Positions 18,881-28,141 are shown, counted from the first letter of the stretch. The stretch: 39,236 bases of DNA from Nitrosopumilales archaeon (GCA_016276965.1 JADNRU010000007.1:1-39236), one strand, 5' to 3'. Numbers and translations are program-made. The notes: generated by a model not told the origin, from the letters alone.

Positions 18881-20953
18881 ATGGCAACTGAGTTTATGGG
18901 TTTAGACGTAAGTGCAATTAGTGCTTGGACAATTTGGATTCTGCCTTTCCTCGCAGCAGTGATCATTCCTGCTGTTGGAAAAGGTTCCAAGAAAGCAACT
19001 GGTTATGTTGCTGTTGGTTTGGCACTCGCAAGTGCATTGTTTGCAACTTCTCTTTTACCTGGTGCACTTGAAGCTCAAGAAGTACATGATCAAATTCCGT
19101 GGATCTCATCAATAGGTCTGAAAGCAGGAGTGTTAGCTGATCCACTTGCTGTAATAATGGCTAATGTTGTAGGATGGATTTCATTTCTGATTTTGGTCTA
19201 CAGCATTGGTTACATGAAAGGCGACAAAGATATTGTAAGATTCTGGTTCTGGATGATGTTCTTTATTGGTTCCATGCAGCTTATTGTATTATCTGATAAT
19301 TTATTACAGCTGTTCTTTGGATGGGAAGGTGTAGGTCTTGCTTCTTATGCATTGATTGGTTTTTGGTATCGTGATAAAGCACAACACCATGTTGGAAAAG
19401 AAGGATACTCGACACTTGGAATAATGGAATATTATTCGCCAACTCATGCAGGAATGAAGGCATTCATCATGACAAAAGTTGGAGACATTATGATGTTAGC
19501 TGGTATGTTCTTGATATTTGCGTATGCGGGTACTTTTGGATTCAAAGAACTAATCGGAGATACTGCTTGGGCAACAACAATGTCAGCAGAGGGTCTTTTG
19601 GTTCCAGCTGCTGTTTTACTTTTTGGTGGTGCATTAGGAAAATCTGCTCAATTTCCACTAAATGAGTGGTTGCTTGAGGCCATGACTGGCCCTACGGCAG
19701 TTTCCGCTTTGATTCACGCAGCAACAATGGTAAAAGCTGGAGTCTTTTTGGTAGCAAGACTAGGTCCTTTGTTCTTTGCTTTAGGTGCTGCAGGAATTTT
19801 AGCAGATCAATTTTTTGAAATCATAGCTTGGGTTGGTGCCATAACTGCACTTTTGCTAGCAACGCAGGCCGTAGTAAATCCAGAAATCAAAAAAGTCCTG
19901 GCATATTCTACTGGCTCACAAATTGGTTATATGATGATGGCACTTGGAATTGCTGGACTATCACAACAATTCGTTGATGGTTATACCGCAGGATTCTACC
20001 ACTTGATTTCACATGCAATGTTTAAGGCATCTTTGTTCATGGCAGCAGGTTCGTTGTTGCATGTTGTCGGATCTCGATTTATGACAGACATGGGAGGACT
20101 GAGGAAACAGATGAAGAAGACATATGCATTCATGTGGGCAGCAGGTCTTGCATTAATGGGTGCGCCATTTATCACAACAGGATTTTGGAGCAAAGACGCA
20201 ATCTTTGCTGCAGTATACGAATCAGGAAATACTTGGGCTTTGCCAATTTTTGTAATTGCTATTTTGACTGCAGTAATTACAGCATTCTACACCACAAGAA
20301 TGATAGGAATGGTTTTCTTTGGAAAGAAAAGTAAACACATTGAGAAGATGGAAAGTGAAGGAAATCACATTCATGAAGCACCAATGTTAATGTGGGTTCC
20401 ATACGGAATACTTGCAGTACTAACGATAGGAATAGGAATCATCGGCTTGTCTGCAGAAGAAGGAATTCATGAACTATTTACAGAATATCTTGAAAATTCA
20501 TTTGGAATTTATTCAGTTCTTCCTGAAGTTGACGAATCTATGTTGCCTGGTTTTCTATCTGGTCTTAATCCAATAGCATTAGGTTCCTCGCTAATTGCAT
20601 TTTCTGTTGGTTTTGGATTGGGATACATTTTCTATATTGGACGGTGGGTAGATCCTGTCAAGTTTGTTAATTCTAACTTGTTCTTCTATGCCTTACACAA
20701 GGTAATGCTAAACAGATGGTATCTAAACGCAATAATTTACTGGGTATTTGTTATTGCACCACTTTGGCTAGCACGAGGAATTTGGAGATACTTTGAGCGA
20801 ACGGCAATTGATATGGGAATGAACGTTGGATTAGAACGAACTATTGGTTGGAGTGCTAAGGTAGTTCAGGCATCTCAAACAGGTATAGCACAGTCTTATC
20901 TTTTCGTATTTGGAGCAGGACTTCTCTTTATTGTCCTGATATTGTTAATTTAG
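18881..20953 (+). CDS. nuoL: Complex I subunit L (antiporter-like)
   Basis: GWEGVGLASYALIGFW; KSAQFPLNEWLLEAMTGPTAVSALIHAATMVKAGVFLVARLGPL. Confidence 0.96.
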   Translation: MATEFMGLDVSAISAWTIWILPFLAAVIIPAVGKGSKKATGYVAVGLALASALFATSLLPGALEAQEVHDQIPWISSIGLKAGVLADPLAVIMANVVGWISFLILVYSIGYMKGDKDIVRFWFWMMFFIGSMQLIVLSDNLLQLFFGWEGVGLASYALIGFWYRDKAQHHVGKEGYSTLGIMEYYSPTHAGMKAFIMTKVGDIMMLAGMFLIFAYAGTFGFKELIGDTAWATTMSAEGLLVPAAVLLFGGALGKSAQFPLNEWLLEAMTGPTAVSALIHAATMVKAGVFLVARLGPLFFALGAAGILADQFFEIIAWVGAITALLLATQAVVNPEIKKVLAYSTGSQIGYMMMALGIAGLSQQFVDGYTAGFYHLISHAMFKASLFMAAGSLLHVVGSRFMTDMGGLRKQMKKTYAFMWAAGLALMGAPFITTGFWSKDAIFAAVYESGNTWALPIFVIAILTAVITAFYTTRMIGMVFFGKKSKHIEKMESEGNHIHEAPMLMWVPYGILAVLTIGIGIIGLSAEEGIHELFTEYLENSFGIYSVLPEVDESMLPGFLSGLNPIALGSSLIAFSVGFGLGYIFYIGRWVDPVKFVNSNLFFYALHKVMLNRWYLNAIIYWVFVIAPLWLARGIWRYFERTAIDMGMNVGLERTIGWSAKVVQASQTGIAQSYLFVFGAGLLFIVLILLI

Positions 20954-20963
20954 GTGGTAATGG

Positions 20964-22448
20964 ATGATCGAAATTACATCAACTCCAGTGATTTTGATTG
21001 CAATATTAGGTACAATAGGTGTAGCCCTTCCAATAATTAGCATTTCACGAAAGGAAAGAGGTTCATCATCATTTTACGGTGCCATTACCTTTGGTGCGTT
21101 ACTAGCTTCAATTGGTTACGTTGTATATCAGATTTTTTCTGAAAATATTTTACCAGGAGCTGTCTTTTCAGAAGATGTTCTTGTTGATGATACTTTTGGT
21201 AGCTTGTTTGCAATTGCAATGTTAATTGTTGCAATGATGACAACAGTTGGCTCATTCAATTACATGCGAAACAAACCTCATACTGCGGTATATTTTTCGT
21301 TGATTCTTTTGTCCACTATAGGAATGGTACTCATTGCATATTCTACTGACTTGATAATGCTTTTAATTGCGTGGGAACTAATGAGTATCCCAACATATGT
21401 TCTAGCCGGCTTTATCAAAAAAGATCCAATGTCAAATGAAGCTGCACTCAAATACTTTTTGTTTGGTGCACTTGCATCAGCAATTATAATTTACGGAATT
21501 TCAATTGTATATGGTATTACAGGTTCAACTAACATTGGCGAAGTAATTCAGGGATTTGCAGCACTTGATTCAGACATGATGCCTCTTGCATTGTTAGCTG
21601 TTGCAATGTTTATTGCAGGATTTGGATTCAAAATGGGACTTGTTCCGTTCCACATGTGGTTACCTGATGCCTATGAAGGCTCTCCGCCAACTATTGCCAC
21701 ACTTTTAGCAGCTGGAACAAAGAAAGCAGGATTTGCTGCTGCAATACGAGTCATTGTAATGGGTACAATTGCTCTAAACTTGGAATGGACTTTTGCCCTC
21801 GGAATAATTGCTGTAATGACTATGACTGTTGGAAATGTTGCTGCAATTATGCAAAAAAATCTGGCAAGAATGCTTGCCTATTCCAGTATAGGACATGCTG
21901 GATACATCCTAATAGGCCTCTCAATTGCACCATTTAGCTCTATAGGACTTCAAGGTTCACTCTTTCATATCTTAAATCACGCAGTAATGAAAGGTGCTGC
22001 ATTCATTGCAGTAGCTGGAATAGTTTCAACTTTGGCAATTGCAAATATTGAAAAGCTAAAAGGTCTTGGAAGAAAAATGCCAATTACTTCATTAGGACTT
22101 GTTATTTCACTTCTTGCATTAGCTGGAGTTCCCCCACTTAATGGATTTTGGAGTAAATTGATATTATTTGGTGCTGCAATTGATGCAGGTCCAGTAGCTG
22201 CTTGGGCTCCCTGGCTTGCTATAGCCGGTGTTCTAAACAGCGCACTTTCACTAGCTTACTATGGTTGGATTATTCGAAAGATGTACTTTGAAGGAGAGAC
22301 AGAAAAAAGAGTCAAAGAACCAAAATCTATAATTGCCGTCATGATATTTTCTATCATCTTCATAGTAGCAATCGGAGTCTATCCAGACCCAATCATACAA
22401 TTTACAGAAAGTGCTGTACCTTCACTTAGTATGGCAATCTCGCCTTGA
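20964..22448 (+). CDS. nuoN: Complex I subunit N (antiporter-like)
   Basis: AWELMSIPTYVLAGF; KMGLVPFHMWLPDAYEGSPPTIATLLAAGTKKAGFAA. Confidence 0.95.
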   Translation: MIEITSTPVILIAILGTIGVALPIISISRKERGSSSFYGAITFGALLASIGYVVYQIFSENILPGAVFSEDVLVDDTFGSLFAIAMLIVAMMTTVGSFNYMRNKPHTAVYFSLILLSTIGMVLIAYSTDLIMLLIAWELMSIPTYVLAGFIKKDPMSNEAALKYFLFGALASAIIIYGISIVYGITGSTNIGEVIQGFAALDSDMMPLALLAVAMFIAGFGFKMGLVPFHMWLPDAYEGSPPTIATLLAAGTKKAGFAAAIRVIVMGTIALNLEWTFALGIIAVMTMTVGNVAAIMQKNLARMLAYSSIGHAGYILIGLSIAPFSSIGLQGSLFHILNHAVMKGAAFIAVAGIVSTLAIANIEKLKGLGRKMPITSLGLVISLLALAGVPPLNGFWSKLILFGAAIDAGPVAAWAPWLAIAGVLNSALSLAYYGWIIRKMYFEGETEKRVKEPKSIIAVMIFSIIFIVAIGVYPDPIIQFTESAVPSLSMAISP

Positions 22449-23289
22449 ATATCGTAAATTTAATTAGATTCTCTAAATTTGATTTTGCATCGCCATCAGT
22501 GATTTTTCTTAGACCAAACCGTGCTTTTTGAGAATAATTTTTCAATAAATCTTCCATTTTGTTAAATACGTCACGTGGATCAGAACTTTTTTTGATTAAC
22601 AGATTGAATAATTTATCTTCATTTTTCCAGTCATGAAGATCATCTTGAATTTGATAAGCAACGCCAATGTTTTTTCCATATTCTGATAAAGCTTCAATTT
22701 CTTCTTCAGTCCCTCCTCCAAGTATAGCTCCGAGTCTTGCTGCAGTTTCAAATGCCGTTGCAGTTTTGTATTCTATGACTTTAAGGTAATCATCAAATGT
22801 CACATCCTCACTTTCTTCTAATTTACCTTCAAGAATTTCTCCTTCACTCATTAGCATTGCAGTTGTGGAAAGATCTTTTGTTATCCTAGGATTGTTAATT
22901 CTAGAAGAGATATTGAGAATTAAACCCAAAACAAAATCTCCTGAAAGAATACTAGTATTATATCCATATTTGATATAAAATGGGTCTTTGTGTCTCCTTA
23001 ACGTTTCATTATCTATAATATCATCATGAATGACCGATTCTGTGTGTAGAAGCTCTACGGCACATGAGGCAACATAGGCATTTTCATCGGCCTTTCCCAC
23101 ACTTTCTGCTGCCAGGATTAAAATTAAGGGCCTAATTCGTTTTCCTCCCTCCGTTGCATATTTTAGGGAATCAATAAACTCTGATTCTGAATATAGATCA
23201 AGTTCAGATTCTAATGAAGAATCAATTTTTTTAATATAATTTTCGTATGTTTCTAGAAGAGGATTGACTTCAATGTTTTTCCTGTCCAA
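22426..23289 (-). CDS. Geranylgeranyl diphosphate synthase (polyprenyl synthetase)
   Basis: GGKRIRPLILILAAE; HTESVIHDDIIDNE; YQIQDDLHDW. Confidence 0.93.
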   Translation of the reverse strand: MDRKNIEVNPLLETYENYIKKIDSSLESELDLYSESEFIDSLKYATEGGKRIRPLILILAAESVGKADENAYVASCAVELLHTESVIHDDIIDNETLRRHKDPFYIKYGYNTSILSGDFVLGLILNISSRINNPRITKDLSTTAMLMSEGEILEGKLEESEDVTFDDYLKVIEYKTATAFETAARLGAILGGGTEEEIEALSEYGKNIGVAYQIQDDLHDWKNEDKLFNLLIKKSSDPRDVFNKMEDLLKNYSQKARFGLRKITDGDAKSNLENLIKFTIFKARLPY

Positions 23290-23333
23290 AATAACCCTTG
23301 ATAAATTTCTTTTAGTTTCATATTAATACTTGG

Positions 23334-23425
23334 TGCTCCCGCCGGGATTTTCATCATTAAGATTTTGAACCCGGGATCACCGCCTTGAAAGGGCGGTATG
23401 CTTGACCGGTCTACACCACAGGAGC
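23334..23425 (-). tRNA. tRNA-Glu (anticodon TTC) with apparent 16-nt insertion/intron in the T-loop
   Basis: GCTCCTG…CGGGAGC acceptor, CCGCC-CTTTCAA-GGCGG anticodon arm, CCGGG-TTCAAAATCTTAATGATGAAAAT-CCCGG T-arm; 92 nt, or 76 nt after removing 16. Confidence 0.9.
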
Positions 23426-23507
23426 CCGATTTGCATCGTGTTATCTTATCCATAAAATCTTTTTGAAACTCCAAAGATTTTTTTATCACCTTAAAACGAT
23501 AAAACCC

Positions 23508-24143
23508 GTGAATTCTCTAATAAAACTAATCGATGAATTGATCGAAGAACGAAGTTTGTTGAAACATCCATTTTACCAAATGTGGTCTGATGGAAAATTA
23601 TCTCTTGATTCTTTAACTGGGTACTCAAAAGAATATTTCCAACTTGTAAAGGCAGTCCCATCCTTTATGACACCTATAATAAAAAATGCTACTGAAACAG
23701 TTGTTGGAGAACTTACTTCAAATCAAGAAGAAGAAGTGCAACACATTGGACCTTGGATAAAATTTGCTGGAGCATTAGGGGTGCCTGAAAAGGAATTAGA
23801 ACAATATCCAGGTCTTTCCAAAACGAGACAAGCTGTTTCTCAACTTTCATCATTGATGAATTCCTTTGAAGGAGGATCTTGTGCAATGTATGCTTTTGAA
23901 AAGGAAATTCCAAAAATTAGTCAAGTAAAGTTAGATGGATTGGTAGAATTTTATGGAATTGACAGTGAAGATGCAACAGAATACTTCAAACTTCATACAG
24001 AAGCAGACATCAGACATGCTGCAAGCTGGAGAAAAATTCTTGACAAATCTTCAACAAATGACGAAGATATGATTAAAACTGCAGAAAAATCATTATCTGC
24101 ACAAAACTTGTTGCTTGACAGTTGTTACGAAGCTTACTGTTAA
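23508..24143 (+). CDS. CADD/PqqC-like (TenA/THI-4/PQQC superfamily) diiron-type protein
   Basis: LIEERSLLKHPFYQMWSDGKLSLDSLTGYSKEYFQLVKAVPSF; HTEADIRHAASWRKIL; likely GTG start near 23508 within ORF 23463..24143. Confidence 0.75.
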   Translation: MNSLIKLIDELIEERSLLKHPFYQMWSDGKLSLDSLTGYSKEYFQLVKAVPSFMTPIIKNATETVVGELTSNQEEEVQHIGPWIKFAGALGVPEKELEQYPGLSKTRQAVSQLSSLMNSFEGGSCAMYAFEKEIPKISQVKLDGLVEFYGIDSEDATEYFKLHTEADIRHAASWRKILDKSSTNDEDMIKTAEKSLSAQNLLLDSCYEAYC

Positions 24144-24184
24144 CTGTATAACATTTTATACTGAGAATCAAATCTGTTGTTCGA

Positions 24185-24258
24185 GGGCCCGTAACTCAGC
24201 TTGGTAGAGTAACCGGCTCATAACCGGTGAGCCAAGGGATCGAAGCCCTTCGGGCCCA
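24185..24258 (+). tRNA. tRNA with CAT anticodon (elongator Met or Ile2)
   Basis: GGGCCCG…CGGGCCC-A acceptor, ACCGG-CTCATAA-CCGGT anticodon arm, AAGGG-ATCGAAG-CCCTT T-arm. Confidence 0.93.
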
Positions 24259-24333
24259 TTCTAATTAGGTAACTAAATGCCTGTTTAGGAACGAAATACC
24301 ATTAGTTTTAAAATGAGTAAATAGTAGATTTGA

Positions 24334-24400
24334 TTGGCCGCAATGAAGAATCAGAGTTATATCTGAAAAATGATGTGAAGGCATTTGTCTGAGCTGCCAA
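24334..24400 (+). ncRNA. Candidate archaeal C/D-box guide sRNA
   Basis: TTGGC/GCCAA terminal stem; C ATGAAGA 24343-24349; D' CTGA 24363-24366; C' ATGATGT 24370-24376; D CTGA 24389-24392; guide spacers 13 and 12 nt, D'-C' gap 3 nt. Confidence 0.65.
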
Positions 24401-24419
24401 ATTCGATACAAAACAATTC

Positions 24420-25028
24420 TTAATAATTTCTCACTTGCTTATTGACATTTTCTAAAATTTCATTACTTACTAAATTATCCTCATGAAGTATTTTGGTAAT
24501 TTCCATAATGTCAGTTAATTGATGCAATTTTACAGATTCTGATTCTAGCATTTTTTCTGCTCCTTCTAATCGATTTATTATAACGTATGCATCTGTAACT
24601 TTGGTTCCAGCTTCTTTTAGCTGTTTTACTCCATTTACAACTGAGCTACCTGTAGTAGCAACGTCATCAATAACTAACACCTTCATATCAGAACGTGTTA
24701 CTCCTTCCACAGATTTTGTTGTACCGTGTTCTTTTGGTTTGTTTCTTACATAAATTAGTGGTTTTAGAATCTCAAAAGCCAATGCAGATGCAATTACCAA
24801 ACCACCAGTAGGAATTGATGCAATAGAATCAAAATTATCTAATCCTATATCTTCTGTAATAGAATTTTGAAGATGCTTTATCATTTTTCGGAATTGATGT
24901 GGAAAACTTGGAATTATTCTAAGGTCAATATAGTAAGAGCTCTTTTTTCCACTTGAAAGGGTAAACTCTCCAAACCTGAGCACACCATTTTGATGTAAAA
25001 AGGTTGCAAACTCTTTTACAAATTCCAC
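24420..25028 (-). CDS. pyrE: Orotate phosphoribosyltransferase
   Basis: GEFTLSSGKKSSYYIDLR; VLVIDDVATTGSSV PRPP motif. Confidence 0.94.
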   Translation of the reverse strand: MEFVKEFATFLHQNGVLRFGEFTLSSGKKSSYYIDLRIIPSFPHQFRKMIKHLQNSITEDIGLDNFDSIASIPTGGLVIASALAFEILKPLIYVRNKPKEHGTTKSVEGVTRSDMKVLVIDDVATTGSSVVNGVKQLKEAGTKVTDAYVIINRLEGAEKMLESESVKLHQLTDIMEITKILHEDNLVSNEILENVNKQVRNY

Positions 25029-25078
25029 ACTAAAATTAACTAAACTGGATTTATTTTGGTTTGTGTTTTGATTGAATT

Positions 25079-26161
25079 ATGCCTGAAATCTGGTTAAATT
25101 ATGGTAAAACAGAGGTAGTATTAGACATTAAAGCAGAAAACCTTGATCAAACTTTGGATAGTCAAGGAACTATCCTTAATGATTCAGAGATTGGACAAAA
25201 ACTAGACTCTATAGATATAACAAAACCAATTGAGCTGGTAGTTCTAAACCATTCCAAACTAGTTAAAAAAACTATTTTAACATTATTTGAAAAATGTGAA
25301 CTAAAGTCTGCACCAAAGCCACAAATTTTTGCAGATAAAAAAATCATCAAACTTGTAAAGGCAGGTCTACCAGAGGAAAATTCTGTTTCTGAATTCCGCA
25401 ACACTGAACTTTCTAATTCCAACCTCGTCTTTATTTCGGAAATGGAATTTGATGGCTTGTTTGGATTTGAAAGTAATGCAACTCGATTAATAAAAAAATT
25501 TGGAAATGAACAAATGCTTTCTGCTTATGAGAAAAGAAATGGAAATCTACCTACTCCAGGACAGGAAAATGAGAATGTCCAAATAGCGCAAAAATTTACA
25601 GATGGATTTGAAATAAATGCAATTGAAATTGCAGCAAACTCTAAAGGTATAGTTGATTTGGTAGTTGGGCATCCATCAAAAACCATAACTGTTTCTAAAT
25701 CCTTTCTTAATTCTGCAAAAAAAGAAGTAGAAAAACACCGTACATTAATGATTAGTACTGGAAAAGATTCCAGCAACGACTCACTTGGAAAATCATTGAA
25801 TTCACTTTGGAATTGTAATGGAGCAATCAAAGATGGTGGTCTGGGTATCTTGCTTGCAGAATGCAAGGATGGGATAGGTTCTGAAGCCATTCAACAATAC
25901 ATAGAAGGGAGAATGAGTTTGGACAGACTGAAAAAACCTGCCAAGTATGTTAATGGAATGGAAGATCTACTGTTTCTAACTGAGATTCAAAAAAGATTTC
26001 AAGTTGGTTTGGTGTCTGTTCTACCTGAATTTTATACAAAGAAACTAAACATCACGTCATTTGCAGGAATAAAAAGGGTTATGGATCATGTTTTGAAAGT
26101 ACAAGGAATTAAGCAAAAAGTTGCTGTAGTTTCTGATGGTGCACGTCTTCTTTTAGGGTAG
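25079..26161 (+). CDS. LarA-like (lactate racemase/DUF2088 superfamily) protein, function unclear
   Basis: DITKPIELVVLNHSKLVKKTILTLFEKC; DGGLGILLAECKDGIGSEAIQQYIEGR resembles the LarA C-terminal domain. Confidence 0.55.
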   Translation: MPEIWLNYGKTEVVLDIKAENLDQTLDSQGTILNDSEIGQKLDSIDITKPIELVVLNHSKLVKKTILTLFEKCELKSAPKPQIFADKKIIKLVKAGLPEENSVSEFRNTELSNSNLVFISEMEFDGLFGFESNATRLIKKFGNEQMLSAYEKRNGNLPTPGQENENVQIAQKFTDGFEINAIEIAANSKGIVDLVVGHPSKTITVSKSFLNSAKKEVEKHRTLMISTGKDSSNDSLGKSLNSLWNCNGAIKDGGLGILLAECKDGIGSEAIQQYIEGRMSLDRLKKPAKYVNGMEDLLFLTEIQKRFQVGLVSVLPEFYTKKLNITSFAGIKRVMDHVLKVQGIKQKVAVVSDGARLLLG

Positions 26162-27241
26162 TATTGAGGGTGGAAGAGGTGCACAAAGAATTGCAAGAAC
26201 TATTACTAAAATATACATACTTACTCTACTTTTAGGTACCGGAGAAACATCATCAAGTGGCATTGCACCTGGATTTCGTGAGCTTAATAACAAAATGAAC
26301 ATTGCCATAATGAAATATCCTAGTACAAAAAGAATTCCTATGCTTGCAAAAGTACCAATTCTATGAATCTTTGAACCAAAAAGAGCTCTTGCCATGTGAC
26401 CCCCATCAAGTTGCCAAGCCGGAAGAAGATTCAAAAACGTAATTAAGAATCCTAACCACGCTGCAAATAATACTGGAGTCATTAAAACTTCTTCTCCGTC
26501 ACCACCTTTATTAAAAACTGCAAGTGCTGCCTTCATTAAGATAGGTTCATTCATCTCCATAAGCTGTGATCTTGAAAACAAATCTTCAGCTAATTCTTCA
26601 TCAATTACGGGAGCTGTATATGCACCATACATTACCACAATGACAGTTATTACTAAACCAGCAATCGGTCCTGCTATTGCAACATCAAATAGTATATGTC
26701 GATTAACGGTCAATCCTCTAGATGTTATTATTGCTCCAAATGTAGGAATGCCGTATACTGGAATTCCTGGAATAAAGTATGGCCAAGATGTCTTTAGTTT
26801 ATGTAATCTTGCTACAACAAGGTGTCCAGATTCATGAATCCCTAATATTCCCAAAAGAGAAATTGTGTAAATTAAAGCAATATCGAAAGGATCACCGATA
26901 TAGATGAGAGTATTTGCACCAACCGTCCTGTAATACCCATCGATCATTACAAGTCCAAAAACTATTGAAAAAAGAATTCTAGGCGTCCAAGAACTCGATA
27001 ACCATTTTCTCTGTTTTCGTGGCGGGAATCTGTTAACTAAAATGTAGATTCCAGCAGATGTTTTTTGTAATCTGCTTACTAGATCCCTCTCTTCTAATTT
27101 TTGAGCTAGTTGTACAAATTTGGATTTGAACTGCTCATCTTCTATTTTGAATTTCAAGGTATCTAAAGTCAAGTCCACATCGCTAACCTCAAAAATCGAA
27201 GAAACGATGGAAACTACCTCTTCTTGCGTCGGTTCGCTCAC
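26153..27241 (-). CDS. Site-2 protease family (M50) membrane metallopeptidase
   Basis: GIHESGHLVVARLH (HExxH); NLLPAWQLDGGHMARALFG; multiple TMs. Confidence 0.92.
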   Translation of the reverse strand: MSEPTQEEVVSIVSSIFEVSDVDLTLDTLKFKIEDEQFKSKFVQLAQKLEERDLVSRLQKTSAGIYILVNRFPPRKQRKWLSSSWTPRILFSIVFGLVMIDGYYRTVGANTLIYIGDPFDIALIYTISLLGILGIHESGHLVVARLHKLKTSWPYFIPGIPVYGIPTFGAIITSRGLTVNRHILFDVAIAGPIAGLVITVIVVMYGAYTAPVIDEELAEDLFSRSQLMEMNEPILMKAALAVFNKGGDGEEVLMTPVLFAAWLGFLITFLNLLPAWQLDGGHMARALFGSKIHRIGTFASIGILFVLGYFIMAMFILLLSSRNPGAMPLDDVSPVPKSRVSMYILVIVLAILCAPLPPSILP

Positions 27242-27376
27242 TCTACTTTGAGCGTAACTTGAACCATTAATTGCTTTTGTGGTTTAAATTATATGGATTT
27301 CGAGCTCTAGAATTCTAAATTTAGACTCAAAACCTATCCTCAAAATTAAATATTTGATATAATATTATCATTCATA

Positions 27377-27877
27377 ATGCAAGTAATACTAAGACAGCTA
27401 GGCGATTGCATAATCAGGCGATGTGATCTGGCTGATATTATACCTATAATGGAAATAAACATGAAAACACTTCCAGAACATTATTCTGATTATTTCTATG
27501 AAAGCTTACTTGCAGAATTACCTGAAGCCTTTCTTGTTGGTGAAATTCAAGGAATACCAGTTGGGTATATCATGTGTAAAACAGAATATGGTTTTTCCAA
27601 CTTCAAAAAACTTGGATTTGTCAAAAAGGGACATATAGTATCCATTGCAGTACTTGAGGGACATCGCCAAAAAGGAATTGGTAAAGCCATAGTGGAAGAG
27701 GCATTAAAGGGAGTAAAATCAAAAAAATGCGATGAGCTATACCTTGAGGTTCGTTGTAGTAATACTGGCGGTGTGAAACTATACGAGAATCTGGGATTTA
27801 TTATAAAACAGAGATTAAAGGTATATTACCGTGATGGAGAAGATGCATTTTTGATGGCAATTGAATTCCATTACTAG
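27377..27877 (+). CDS. rimI: GNAT N-acetyltransferase (RimI/Ard1-like)
   Basis: IVSIAVLEGHRQKGIGKAIVEEAL; DELYLEVRCSNTGGVKLYENLGF. Confidence 0.88.
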   Translation: MQVILRQLGDCIIRRCDLADIIPIMEINMKTLPEHYSDYFYESLLAELPEAFLVGEIQGIPVGYIMCKTEYGFSNFKKLGFVKKGHIVSIAVLEGHRQKGIGKAIVEEALKGVKSKKCDELYLEVRCSNTGGVKLYENLGFIIKQRLKVYYRDGEDAFLMAIEFHY

Positions 27878-27913
27878 ATTCAAATAAATAACTCCATCCA
27901 AACTTGAAGCGCA

Positions 27914-28138
27914 ATGTCAAAACGGCGTTCTACAGGAATTATTATTTTTATTTTAAGTATAGCAAGTTTTTTCGTATACGCCTATCTTCTAATGCTTTCT
28001 GAATGGAGCCCAATAGTTTTACAACTTTCAGTTCTAATGATTGCTGGAGGTATACTTGGTGTGATATCTTGGATTGGATATACCATGGCAACAACAAACT
28101 CGTCATCTTCAACAATTACCTCTGACGATGAAGAATAA
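27914..28138 (+). CDS. Small membrane protein (two TM helices)
   Basis: 74 aa, two hydrophobic segments, acidic tail. Confidence 0.65.
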   Translation: MSKRRSTGIIIFILSIASFFVYAYLLMLSEWSPIVLQLSVLMIAGGILGVISWIGYTMATTNSSSSTITSDDEE

Positions 28139-28141
28139 ATG

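Noticed and set aside
23253-23489. 78-aa minus ORF
   Set aside because: Runs across tRNA-Glu and overlaps the GGPP synthase start; not protein-like
24185-24258. Initiator tRNA-Met interpretation
   Set aside because: Anticodon stem lacks the three consecutive G-C pairs (GGG/CCC) of initiators
25525-25890. 121-aa minus ORF
   Set aside because: Antisense shadow of the LarA-like gene, Ser/Pro/Phe-rich from reverse reading
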